From positions 1 to 64,000 of the forward strand of contig NZ_JAPEIQ010000028.1 of assembly GCF_026041215.1 (NCBI RefSeq): 64,000 nucleotides of DNA, read 5' to 3'. The notes under the pieces were generated by a model. The model did not search any database. It was not told the origin of the DNA and was given only the letters and a program-made list of their open reading frames with translations. Shown here in pieces: positions 51,201 through 59,255 of this stretch (within the stretch, counting starts at the first letter, position 1; the number at the start of each line of letters is the position of its first letter). The stretch is from Hoyosella sp. YIM 151337 (GTDB lineage: Bacteria > Actinomycetota > Actinomycetes > Mycobacteriales > Mycobacteriaceae). Made by a program: the position numbers and the translations under genes.

Positions 51201-52480
51201 CAGGCACCGCCAAGATGCTGCGCTGCCCTCAGGCCCGCTGCCGCGCCGTCCTCGTGGAAACCCCATCCGTGATATGCACCGGCGAACGCAACCCGATCAG
51301 TGTTCAGTTCAGGCAGCCGCTGTTGCGCGGCAAGCGACGACGGCGTGTACTGCGGGTGCTCGTACTCCATACGGTCGATCACCGCGTCTGAGGCCACAAC
51401 CCCGGCCCCGCCAAGCGTCACCAGGTAGCGGCGGCCCTCGCGCGAATCAAGACGCTGCAGCCGCGTCATGTCATAGCTGACGAGAACGCTTTCGGGGCGC
51501 GCATCGCACGCGGGAAGACGGTAGTTCCACGACGCGCGCGCACGCGGGAGCCTCGGCAGAACAGCCTCGTCCGTGTGCAACAGCGCATTGTTGGGTGTGT
51601 ACGGCATCGCGCCGAGTACGTCACGGTGCGCATCTGTCGGTTCCTTGAGTAGCGCGAGCGCCTGTGCGGGGTGTGTTGCCACCACGACCGCGGCGTAATA
51701 GCGGACCTCCCCTTGCGTGTCGATTACCTCGACACCGTCCGCTCGCTCGAGAACCGAGGACACCGCGCAGTTCGAGCGGACTTCAGAGAGCGCGGCAGCG
51801 ACCCGCCGCACGTATTCGCGAGATCCTCCAACCACTGTCCGCCAGGGCGGCGAACCCGTAACGCTGAGCATGCCATGATGCTCAAGAAAGGCGAACAAGT
51901 ACCGTGCTGGGTACTGGAGCGCCGTATCGGGACTGCACGACCACACAGCCGATACAAGCGGTGTCATGAAGTGGCTGCTGAAGTAGTCGCTGAAGCCGCC
52001 GCGCTGCAGGAACTCACCGAGGGTCTCGCCCTCGTTCTCGTCTCCAGAGCTCTCCAGCAACGACTGCGCCGCCTCGTGAAAACGTTTGACCTCCAGCAAC
52101 ATCCGCCAGTAGCGCCCCCGCGCGGCCGTGCGCCACGAGGGAAACAATCCGCCAGCTTTCTTGCCGCCGGCATACTCCAGTCCGCAACCTTCGCAGCGGA
52201 CTGACATGCTCATGTCCGTGCGTTGCGTGCGGACGCCGAGTTCAGCGAACAAGCGCTGCAACGTCGGATACGTGCGGTCGTTGTGGACAATGAAACCGGT
52301 GTCCACCGCCAGCGGGCCGCCGCTCGTGCTCACCTCATGCGTGTCAGCATGCCCACCCAGCCGGCCGTCCTTTTCATACAGCGTGACGAAAGCATTGCGC
52401 TGCAGAACCCAGGCCGCGGTGAGGCCCGCCACGCCGCTTCCAATGACCGCGACTCGTCGCGGCGCCGCAAGATCCGGCAT
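51197..52480 (-). CDS. FAD-dependent oxidoreductase (amine-oxidase type, Rv0449c-like)
   Basis: About 427 residues. The FAD motif VIGSGVAGLTAAWVLQRN is at residues about 11-28, followed by YEKDGRLGGHADTHEV. The C-terminal FAD contact is FAGAYHGWGFHEDGAAAGLR. The start is ATG at 52480 (GGTGA upstream) or GTG at 52528. First or second gene of the lipid-methylation operon; the partner reduction of methylene to methyl groups is a likely role. Confidence 0.87.
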   Translation of the reverse strand: MPDLAAPRRVAVIGSGVAGLTAAWVLQRNAFVTLYEKDGRLGGHADTHEVSTSGGPLAVDTGFIVHNDRTYPTLQRLFAELGVRTQRTDMSMSVRCEGCGLEYAGGKKAGGLFPSWRTAARGRYWRMLLEVKRFHEAAQSLLESSGDENEGETLGEFLQRGGFSDYFSSHFMTPLVSAVWSCSPDTALQYPARYLFAFLEHHGMLSVTGSPPWRTVVGGSREYVRRVAAALSEVRSNCAVSSVLERADGVEVIDTQGEVRYYAAVVVATHPAQALALLKEPTDAHRDVLGAMPYTPNNALLHTDEAVLPRLPRARASWNYRLPACDARPESVLVSYDMTRLQRLDSREGRRYLVTLGGAGVVASDAVIDRMEYEHPQYTPSSLAAQQRLPELNTDRVAFAGAYHGWGFHEDGAAAGLRAAQHLGGAW

Positions 52481-52571
52481 CTGCTCACCGTCCTGAAAGA
52501 AGTACTGCGTCGAATAATGAAGAGTCACCTTGATGTGGGAGATTCGGAGTCCATCCGCTCACGGATTGCCC

Positions 52572-53141
52572 TCACTCCTGCTCAGCAATGCGCACGACTT
52601 GTTCGCAGGCCCACTGATGCCAGAACGCCGGCTTCCGCAGCATGAAGTGGCCGGCCCCCTCGACTGGAGTCCAGGAGGCATGCACTCCGCGCCGCGCGGC
52701 CGCGACTACTTCACGGCGCGACGCATCCGGGCTTGTCCACCGGTCCGCCGTGCCATGCAGGACGCAGAGCTGCTGTCCCGGGCGGAACTGATAGCCCTCA
52801 CCACCTGGCCACCACGGCGCCAGCGCAACCACTCCCATGACATCGGCCTGACCAGCCAAGCAGGCTGCGACGCGGCCCCCCATCGAGTGGCCGAGCAGGA
52901 TGAACGACCCCCCTGGCCGCCGCACTCGTTCGTTCTCGAGCACAGCGAGAGCGTCCGAGATTGCCCGTGCGCCACGACCGTTCCAGCCGCGCAGTCCGTA
53001 CTGGATCTGGATCGCCGGCAGGCCTGCAGCCCTGATCGCTGTGGTGAATGGGCGCATGCGCAATGCGGACAGATGCCACGCGCGTGCGGGCCGAACGCTT
53101 TCAGGCTTGCCTCCCGGCAGCACGAGCACCGTCGTGTTCAT
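52572..53141 (-). CDS. Small alpha/beta hydrolase
   Basis: A 189-residue hydrolase. The nucleophile elbow is FILLGHSMGGRVAACLAGQA near residue 80, with the late His in GAGHFMLRKPAFW; an Asp lies in GTADRWTSPD. It is shorter than typical lipases. It precedes the FAD oxidoreductase gene by about 90 bases on the same strand, and may start this operon. Divergent from ndh. Substrate unknown; lipid release is plausible. Confidence 0.85.
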   Translation of the reverse strand: MNTTVLVLPGGKPESVRPARAWHLSALRMRPFTTAIRAAGLPAIQIQYGLRGWNGRGARAISDALAVLENERVRRPGGSFILLGHSMGGRVAACLAGQADVMGVVALAPWWPGGEGYQFRPGQQLCVLHGTADRWTSPDASRREVVAAARRGVHASWTPVEGAGHFMLRKPAFWHQWACEQVVRIAEQE

Positions 53142-53369
53142 ATCCTGCGTTCGGCCCAGCGGCGCCGCCGGTTTGGTAGGCCAGAAACAATATGGCGCGT
53201 TTCACATCGGCTCTCGTGCCCCGATCCGCACCACATTGACCGGATATTTCACGGGGAATGAGGGAAATTTGAGGGTGAGGGAATCTGCGAGAGGCGGGGT
53301 CCGGTTGGCTTTAGGGGTCCGGTGCTCACTACTCTTGGAAGGTCCGAAGTGCGATTGAAGGAGCCAGCA

Positions 53370-54770
53370 ATGGGTAACCAGCCCGATACTTCTCAGCGGC
53401 ACCGCGTCGTCGTCATCGGTTCCGGCTTTGGCGGCTTGTTCGCGACCCAGACGCTGAAGCGGGCCGATGTCGAGGTGACGCTCATTGCCCGTACCACTCA
53501 CCACCTGTTCCAGCCGCTGCTGTACCAAGTGGCCACTGGCATCCTTTCGGTCGGGGAAATCGCGGCGCCCACCCGGGTGGTGCTGCGTAAGCAGCGCAAC
53601 GCGCAGGTCCTGATGGGTGAGGTGATTGACATCGATGTGAAGAACCGCACCGTGACTTCGGAGCAGTTCGGGCACATCACCGTTACCGGCTATGATTCCC
53701 TCATCGTCGCCGCCGGTGCGGAGCAGTCGTACTTCGGTAATGACCACTTCGCGAAGTTCGCGCCGGGCATGAAGACGGTCGACCACGCGCTCGAACTGCG
53801 CGGAAAGATCCTCAGCGCGTTCGAACTCGCCGAGCTGTCGACCGACCCCGCCGAGCAGCGGAAGCTTCTGACGTTCGTGGTGGTAGGCGCCGGACCGACA
53901 GGTGTCGAAATGGCCGGTCAGATCGCCGAACTCTCACGTGACACCCTCGTCGGCACGTTCCGTCACATCGATCCGGGGCAGGCCCGAATCATCCTGCTCG
54001 ACGCAGCTCCCCAGGTGCTGCCGCCGTTCGGCGAAAAGCTCGGCGGCAAGGCGCACCGCCGCCTCGAGAAGCTGGGCGTCGAGATCATGCTGAACACCTT
54101 CGTCACCGACGTCGATGAAAACGGCCTCGTTGTGAAGGACGCCGACGGCAACGAACAGCGCATCACCTCGTACTGCAAAATGTGGGCCGCTGGTGTGGCC
54201 GCCAGCCCACTCGGCAAGATCCTCGCCGATCAGACCGGTACCGAGCTTGACCGTGCCGGCCGCGTGATGGTCAACCCCGATCTGACGATCAAGGGCAACC
54301 CCAACATCTTCGTCCTTGGTGACATGATGTCGCTCGACAAGCTGCCCGGTGTGGCGCAGGTGGCGATCCAGGGTGGCCGCTACGCCGGCCGGACCGTCAA
54401 ACGTGAAGTGAAAGCGGCCGCCAAGGGCGAGCCGCTGCCCGAGCGCAAGCCGTTCAAGTACTTCAACAAGGGCAACATGGCCGCTGTCTCGAAGTACAGC
54501 GCTGTCGCTCAAATTGGAAAGATCAACATCAGTGGTTTTATCGGCTGGCTGATGTGGCTCGCCGTACACCTGGTGTACATCGTCGGTTTCAAGAGCCGGG
54601 TTGCCACCCTGTTCTCGTGGCTGGTGACCTTCCTGACCAACTCCCGCGCCCAGCTCACCGTGACCGAGCAGTGGATGACCGCGCGGCTGGCGATCGACCA
54701 CCTCGAGGAGATCGAGTCGAAGCGCAACGCCAGCGAGAAGGACACCGCGGACAAGCGCGCAGCTAGCTGA
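53370..54770 (+). CDS. ndh: Type II NADH dehydrogenase
   Basis: A 466-residue NDH-2. FAD-binding VVVIGSGFGGLFATQTL near residue 13, the quinone-side HHLFQPLLYQVATGILSVGE near 48, and NADH-binding FVVVGAGPTGVEMAGQIAEL near 170. Two membrane-associated C-terminal helices lie near 395-430. AAGGAG 7 bases upstream of ATG at 53370 sets the start. Transfers electrons from NADH to menaquinone without proton pumping. Position matches Rv1854c of M. tuberculosis. A perfect hairpin follows the stop. Confidence 0.95.
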   Translation: MGNQPDTSQRHRVVVIGSGFGGLFATQTLKRADVEVTLIARTTHHLFQPLLYQVATGILSVGEIAAPTRVVLRKQRNAQVLMGEVIDIDVKNRTVTSEQFGHITVTGYDSLIVAAGAEQSYFGNDHFAKFAPGMKTVDHALELRGKILSAFELAELSTDPAEQRKLLTFVVVGAGPTGVEMAGQIAELSRDTLVGTFRHIDPGQARIILLDAAPQVLPPFGEKLGGKAHRRLEKLGVEIMLNTFVTDVDENGLVVKDADGNEQRITSYCKMWAAGVAASPLGKILADQTGTELDRAGRVMVNPDLTIKGNPNIFVLGDMMSLDKLPGVAQVAIQGGRYAGRTVKREVKAAAKGEPLPERKPFKYFNKGNMAAVSKYSAVAQIGKINISGFIGWLMWLAVHLVYIVGFKSRVATLFSWLVTFLTNSRAQLTVTEQWMTARLAIDHLEEIESKRNASEKDTADKRAAS

Positions 54771-54775
54771 CAGAA

Positions 54776-54802
54776 GGGGCCAGTTCGATGCGAACTGGCC
54801 CC
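54776..54802 (+). terminator. Terminator after ndh
   Basis: Perfect 12-base stem GGGGCCAGTTCG (54776-54787) and complement (54791-54802) with a 3-base loop, just after the ndh stop. It may also serve the minus-strand thioesterase gene that ends at 54833. Confidence 0.85.
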
Positions 54803-54832
54803 CTTAGTCTCGTTACTGAGAACCGGAGAATT

Positions 54833-55300
54833 TCAGCCGGAACCGAGCCGTCCCGGGTCGGTGATGTTTTGCAGGCGCACATGCCCGCGAGCCACAAGTT
54901 TGTGCTGGTCGTCCGTGATATTCACGAGCCAGAGCTGTTGCAGCCTGCCGCGGTGCATGGGGATGCCATGAGCGTGGAGCGTCCCCTCACGGACGGCCCG
55001 GAGAAAATCCGTGTTGTTGTTGACGCCAACCACATGGCCGCGATCACCAAGCCACACGCTTCCGGCGAGCGACGCAACAGTTTCGACCACCGCGCAGTAC
55101 ACGCCGCCATGCACGAGCCCTGCGGGCTGATGCATGTCCGCACGGATGTGCCAGTGCGCGCGCACCGAGTCCGGCGTGATCTCGGTGAAGCGGAGACCGA
55201 GGTACTCCCCCATCCCCCGATTCATCAACTCTTCGAGTTGCTCGTAGTAGTCCGGATCTGTCACGGCTGTGGTGGTGCTCTCGTCGCCAGAAGACGTCAT
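54833..55300 (-). CDS. PaaI-type hotdog thioesterase (Rv1847-like)
   Basis: A 155-residue hotdog-fold protein. The catalytic loop QPAGLVHGGVYCAVVETVAS near residue 60 holds the HGG motif. Members hydrolyse acyl-CoA or similar thioesters. It sits near blaI, gnd and guaB1, as Rv1847 does in M. tuberculosis. In this window the region upstream on the same strand holds the iron-box promoter and a small RNA. Confidence 0.87.
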   Translation of the reverse strand: MTSSGDESTTTAVTDPDYYEQLEELMNRGMGEYLGLRFTEITPDSVRAHWHIRADMHQPAGLVHGGVYCAVVETVASLAGSVWLGDRGHVVGVNNNTDFLRAVREGTLHAHGIPMHRGRLQQLWLVNITDDQHKLVARGHVRLQNITDPGRLGSG

Positions 55301-55394
55301 CGAGTTTCCCTTTCTGGACGCGGCGCTTGCGGGTCTGCCCTCACCCTAAGACGCATCGTGTCACAAAGCTTCAACGAAAGGCCGACGATGACAG

Positions 55395-55513
55395 AACGAT
55401 GGGCCCTGCACGTCTAGCGCGCAGGGCCCATCCTGGCATGGACCGGGTGTAACTGCAGCCCTCAGTACACCGCTCGGTCCCGTTATTGGCCTGTTTCGGC
55501 TCGGACACCGTCT
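55395..55513 (-). ncRNA. Predicted iron-responsive small RNA (MrsI-like)
   Basis: A predicted transcript of about 119 bases on the minus strand. It begins about 7 bases after a -10 box (TATTCT) whose promoter is overlapped by an IdeR-type palindrome, and it ends at a perfect 12-base hairpin (55398-55432). No ORF with a ribosome site fits. In M. tuberculosis the IdeR-controlled small RNA MrsI (ncRv11846) lies between blaI (Rv1846c) and Rv1847, reading toward Rv1847; here the candidate reads toward the Rv1847-like thioesterase gene with blaI a few kb away. Identity with MrsI is inferred from position, promoter and size, not from base comparison. Confidence 0.65.
55398..55432 (-). terminator. 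Strong hairpin ending the small RNA
   Basis: Perfect 12-base stem GATGGGCCCTGC (55398-55409) and complement (55421-55432), 11-base loop. Downstream on the minus strand comes GTTCTGTC rather than a long U-tract. Confidence 0.8.
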
Positions 55514-55519
55514 CCATAG

Positions 55520-55548
55520 AGAATAGGTGAGCCTCACCTAAATCACAA
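55520..55548 (-). promoter_or_regulatory. IdeR-box promoter of the small RNA
   Basis: On the minus strand: -35 TTGTGA (55548-55543), 17-base spacer, -10 TATTCT (55525-55520). The spacer and -10 are overlapped by the 19-base iron box at 55523-55541, which matches the IdeR consensus at 16 of 19 positions and includes the perfect palindrome TAGGTGAGCCTCACCTA. Iron-bound IdeR would block this promoter, so expression is expected under low iron. Confidence 0.8.
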
Positions 55549-55586
55549 CGGGTTGACTCTACTCCTGGAAGTGATACCCATCACAT

Positions 55587-56393
55587 TTAAGCCGAGGCGG
55601 GAATAATGGCAGGAGCTACGACCGGAGAGCGCCACTCTTGCCGCCACCGAAGCCGAATATGTGAGGCGCGGCCACGCACGGGCAGCCCGGCCTGAGCGAA
55701 CGCATCGAGCAGTCCCCGCCCTCTGCGCAACGCCGCGGTGTCATCGCAACCCGCAAGCTGCGGCACGTAAGCGGCAGTACCGAGCACGGACTCACCGACC
55801 ATGGCCCACATCCGCTCCGGCGAAACGCCAGTGAAGTCCGCGATTCGCTCAAAGACAGGTTCCAGTGTGCGCTGGCAACGGTGCGCCGTCCACACGATCA
55901 GAGCCTGCTCACATGGCAGCACGACCGTCCTTGGCGCCCTCGCCGCGGGGTCCCCGTGCAGCACGCGGAGAGCGGGATCGACCACGCCAGCCCAATCGAT
56001 GCCGCCATCGGAGTCGTAATGCAGCCAGAGGTTGTCCATGCCGGGATCCCACGCGCGGCCCTCAAGCGCAATAAGTGCTGCTACCCGACCCACAACCGCG
56101 TGAACGACCATTATCACTACCTGCGCAGCTGCGAGATCTCCCGACCCCAACTCGCCAGTCATCCGGTGATGCATCTGTTCGAGCCGCTCCTCCGAAAGGA
56201 CAGCCGCGAGTGGCCACCACCGGCGACGGGGCTCCCTGGCCATCCATGCGACCGCATAGATGCGCGGATAGTCAGGATCGAGCGCCCGCAATCGCTCACA
56301 ACTAGACAGCAGTGGCACACGCAGCGCTTCAGGCGCCGCCCCGGGGGCCTCAAGACGTTCAGGGTCCCCGGCGTATCCCTCCGCGTGCACCAC
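55587..56393 (-). CDS. FhuF-like siderophore-iron reductase relative
   Basis: About 268 residues. The C-terminal half resembles FhuF/IucA-IucC C-terminal-type iron reductases (FTGVSPERMWAMVGESVLGT, RGRASHIRLRWRQEW), but the terminal Cys-Cys-x-x-Tyr motif that binds the 2Fe-2S cluster in classic FhuF is absent. GTG at 56393 has GGAGGGAG directly upstream and lies below the iron box at 56428-56446; an ATG at 56492 would run through the box. Iron control and position beside the siderophore permeases suggest a role in freeing iron from siderophore inside the cell. Confidence 0.65.
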   Translation of the reverse strand: MVHAEGYAGDPERLEAPGAAPEALRVPLLSSCERLRALDPDYPRIYAVAWMAREPRRRWWPLAAVLSEERLEQMHHRMTGELGSGDLAAAQVVIMVVHAVVGRVAALIALEGRAWDPGMDNLWLHYDSDGGIDWAGVVDPALRVLHGDPAARAPRTVVLPCEQALIVWTAHRCQRTLEPVFERIADFTGVSPERMWAMVGESVLGTAAYVPQLAGCDDTAALRRGRGLLDAFAQAGLPVRGRASHIRLRWRQEWRSPVVAPAIIPASA

Positions 56394-56427
56394 AATTCTC
56401 CCTCCAGTTGCGCCCCACAGTTTGAAG

Positions 56428-56446
56428 CAAGGTAAGCCTATACTTA
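56428..56446 (-). promoter_or_regulatory. IdeR-like iron box for the FhuF-like gene
   Basis: CAAGGTAAGCCTATACTTA matches the IdeR consensus TWAGGTWAGSCTWACCTWA at 16 of 19 positions. It lies 35 bases upstream of the GTG at 56393. Confidence 0.7.
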
Positions 56447-56537
56447 CTACGTCTTCCTGTGTAAGGATAGGGTGAATCACGTGTGATCTCACACACCTCC
56501 CACGAGGGCCAGAGGTCGGCCGGGTTTCCCAAACAAC

Positions 56538-56556
56538 TTAGGCACGCGTAACCTTA
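56538..56556 (+). promoter_or_regulatory. IdeR-like iron box for the siderophore permease operon
   Basis: TTAGGCACGCGTAACCTTA matches the IdeR consensus at 16 of 19 positions. It ends 6 bases before the GTG at 56563, so the mRNA is probably leaderless and the box covers the start of transcription. Confidence 0.7.
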
Positions 56557-56562
56557 CTTCCC

Positions 56563-58155
56563 GTGACATCGACCCGTCCCCTGGCTCGCCTGCGCGAGGT
56601 ACGACGCAGCCAGCGCGCTGGAAACGGCCTGGCTGGGCCCCCGAGACTCGCCGCGCCCGAACACCGCGGGCACAAGGAGATACCGGCCGGCCCGGCGCCG
56701 CTGCCACGACGTGTCGTCGCGGGCATCCTCGACCTGGCGGTGTGTGCGGCTCCGCTCGCCGTCGGCGGACTCATCGTGAGCGCGCTCGGTGATGATGCAG
56801 GCGGCGGACAGGCCGATCGTGCCGTGTTCGGTGCCTTCGCCCTCGTCATCACGGTCGTCGTCACAGTGTGGAATGTGGGCCACAAGGAAGGCCGCACCGG
56901 TCAGAGTGCCGGCAAAAAATGGACCGGCCTCGTCGTGCGAGATACAGACACCGGCCAGGCGATTGGGTCACGGCACGCACTTCGGCGGCGCAGCTACTCA
57001 GCGCTAGCGTTCGTCTCAATTGCTGGGCTGCTGCCGTCAGCTGCCCGCCCGGCCGGTACGACGTGGGCCGATGCTCGCACGAAAACGGAAGTCGTGCGCG
57101 AATCGACGGCCACCGCGGACGGTTTCATCGCCCGCGAGCGCGACATCAGCGTGCGGGCGCTCCGCCGCGCACGTCTAGTGGGGCTGCTCACGCTGGTGCT
57201 CATTCTGGTCGCCGTGGCCCTCGCGAGCGTCGCGATCGGCGCCCGGCCCCTCACACTGGCTGAGGTTCATCACGCGCTCGTCACACCCTCCGGGCTCGAC
57301 ACCGACATCGTGGTACGCACCCTGCGAGTGCCGCGCACGCTCCTCGCGATCGCAGTCGGAATCGCCATCGGCGTCGCTGGTGCGCTCATCCAGGGCCACA
57401 CCCGAAACCCGCTGGCCGACCCCGGCCTTCTCGGCGTCAACGCCGGCGCCGCATTCGCGGTGGTGCTGTCGGTGTATCTGCTCGGGTTGTCGTCACCACT
57501 GCAATTCATCTGGTTCGCGTTTCTCGGCGCTCTCGTCGCGAGTGTCGCTGTCTTCTCTTTCGCGTCGATCGGCCGGGGCGGTGCCAGCCCGTTGACGCTG
57601 CCGCTTGCGGGTGTCGCAGTCGGCGCTTTCCTGATGGCCATGACCAACGCGATCGTGCTGCTTGACCGCGCCTCGCTCGACGCCTACCGGTTCTGGAATG
57701 TCGGTTCTGTCGCAGGCCGCGGTTTCGATGTGCTCATCCAGGTGCTCCCGTTCCTCGCACTCGGCGTCGTGCTCGCCCTCGCGAGCACGCCAGCGCTGAA
57801 CCTGCTCAGCCTTGGGGAGGATGTCGCCCGCTCACTCGGCACGAACATCGCACTCAACCGCACCATCGGCATTCTCGCGATCACCCTCCTCACCGGTGCC
57901 GCCACAGCTGCGTGCGGCATGATCGCCTTTCTCGGCCTCGTCGTCCCGCACATAGCGCGGGCAATCACCGGACCCGATTACCGCTGGCTTGTTCCATTCT
58001 CTGGCCTGTGCGGCGCCATCATGCTCCTCACCGCCGACGTGGTGGGACGGGTGGTCGTGCGTCCGGGCGAACTCCAGATCGGAATCGTCCTCGCTCTCAT
58101 TGGCGGCCCGTTCTTTATCGCGCTGGTGCGGCGGCGGAAGCTGGTGACCCTGTGA
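56563..58155 (+). CDS. RDD-FecCD fusion siderophore ABC permease
   Basis: A 530-residue protein. Residues about 50-165 are an RDD-type membrane domain (LPRRVVAGILDLAVCAAPLA, then GRTGQSAGKKWTGLVVRD). Residues about 205-525 are a FecCD-type permease with the family motifs LRVPRTLLAIAVGIAIGVAG, GHTRNPLADPGLLGVNAGAA and ACGMIAFLGLVVPHIAR. Fusing an RDD domain to one permease subunit is unusual. Its stop overlaps the GTG of the second permease. With the next two genes it forms a FecCDE-type importer of ferric siderophore; no substrate-binding protein gene is in the window. Confidence 0.88.
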   Translation: MTSTRPLARLREVRRSQRAGNGLAGPPRLAAPEHRGHKEIPAGPAPLPRRVVAGILDLAVCAAPLAVGGLIVSALGDDAGGGQADRAVFGAFALVITVVVTVWNVGHKEGRTGQSAGKKWTGLVVRDTDTGQAIGSRHALRRRSYSALAFVSIAGLLPSAARPAGTTWADARTKTEVVRESTATADGFIARERDISVRALRRARLVGLLTLVLILVAVALASVAIGARPLTLAEVHHALVTPSGLDTDIVVRTLRVPRTLLAIAVGIAIGVAGALIQGHTRNPLADPGLLGVNAGAAFAVVLSVYLLGLSSPLQFIWFAFLGALVASVAVFSFASIGRGGASPLTLPLAGVAVGAFLMAMTNAIVLLDRASLDAYRFWNVGSVAGRGFDVLIQVLPFLALGVVLALASTPALNLLSLGEDVARSLGTNIALNRTIGILAITLLTGAATAACGMIAFLGLVVPHIARAITGPDYRWLVPFSGLCGAIMLLTADVVGRVVVRPGELQIGIVLALIGGPFFIALVRRRKLVTL

Positions 58156-59255
58156 CCACAACACCCACATTGATCAGCGATTACGCTCCGGACGCCCCGG
58201 CCACCGTGCCCTCACGCCCCGGACTGCGCCTGGGCCCGCTGTCGTTCGTCTGGCGGCCGCGCATGACAGCCATCACTGTGGCGCTCGCGGTCCTCGTCTT
58301 TCTGCTGATGTGTGTCAACATCGGCCGGGGCGACTATCCCATCGCGCTCGGTCAAGTGGTGGAGGTTCTCGGAGGCGGAGGTACGAGCGCCGAGCGCTTC
58401 ATCATCGTCGACTTGCGGCTGCCGCGCTCACTAGTTGGGATCCTCGTCGGCATCGCGCTCGGTGTCGCGGGCGCGATTACGCAGTCCCTCACCCGCAATC
58501 CGCTCGCAAGTCCTGACATCCTCGGCATCAGCACCGGCGCGAGCGTGTTCGCGGTCGCGCTCATTGTTCTCACGGGCGGTTCCATTGCCGCGTTCCTCGG
58601 CATGTTCGGCCTGTCCGCCGCTGCCCTTATGGGGGCACTGATCACCGCTGTGCTGCTGTTCCTGTTGTCCTGGAAAGGCGGAGTCGACGGCTTCCGCCTC
58701 ATTCTCATCGGTATCGCGGTCACCGCCGTCGGCCAGGCGCTGATCTATTGGATGCTGATCATTTCTGACATCCACGATGTGGCGCGCGCGCAGGCCTGGC
58801 TGGTCGGATCCCTCAATGGCCGAGACTGGCGCAACGTCTACCCCATGCTCACGGTAGTGCTCATTGTCGGGACGATTGCAGTCGTCGCGGCGTTCTATCT
58901 GGCAGTGCTGCGTCTTGGCGAGGATTCCGCGCAGGCGCTCGGTGTCCGGCTGCAGACCAGCCAGGCTGTGCTGCTGCTGTGTGCCGTGGGCCTCACCGCA
59001 GCGAGTGTCGCCGCCGCAGGCCCAATCGGCTTCGTCGGTCTCATGGCCCCTCAGATCGCGCTGCGACTGGTCCGCTCTGCCGGTCCGCCCATCATCGCGT
59101 CCGGGCTGACCGGCGCAGCCCTGGTTTTGCTTGCCGACATCGTCGCGCGCACGGTTCTTCCGGTCGAACTGCCCGCCGGGATCGTCACCGCCGCTCTCGG
59201 TGGCCCGTTCCTCCTTTACCTCCTGGTCCGCACGAATCGAAAGGTGTCAGCATGA
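58152..59255 (+). CDS. FecCD-type siderophore ABC permease
   Basis: A 367-residue permease of the FecCD family. Motifs LRLPRSLVGILVGIALGVAG near residue 100, LTRNPLASPDILGISTGASV near 130, and AAGPIGFVGLMAPQIALRLV near 292. It lacks the N-terminal RDD domain of its partner. GTG start overlaps the upstream stop; its end overlaps the ATPase gene by four bases. It pairs with the fusion permease as a heterodimeric channel. Confidence 0.92.
   Translation: MTTTPTLISDYAPDAPATVPSRPGLRLGPLSFVWRPRMTAITVALAVLVFLLMCVNIGRGDYPIALGQVVEVLGGGGTSAERFIIVDLRLPRSLVGILVGIALGVAGAITQSLTRNPLASPDILGISTGASVFAVALIVLTGGSIAAFLGMFGLSAAALMGALITAVLLFLLSWKGGVDGFRLILIGIAVTAVGQALIYWMLIISDIHDVARAQAWLVGSLNGRDWRNVYPMLTVVLIVGTIAVVAAFYLAVLRLGEDSAQALGVRLQTSQAVLLLCAVGLTAASVAAAGPIGFVGLMAPQIALRLVRSAGPPIIASGLTGAALVLLADIVARTVLPVELPAGIVTAALGGPFLLYLLVRTNRKVSA

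Noticed and set aside
55587-56492. ATG at 56492 as the FhuF-like start
   Set aside because: That start lies above the iron box and would place the box inside the coding region; GTG at 56393 has a strong ribosome site below it.
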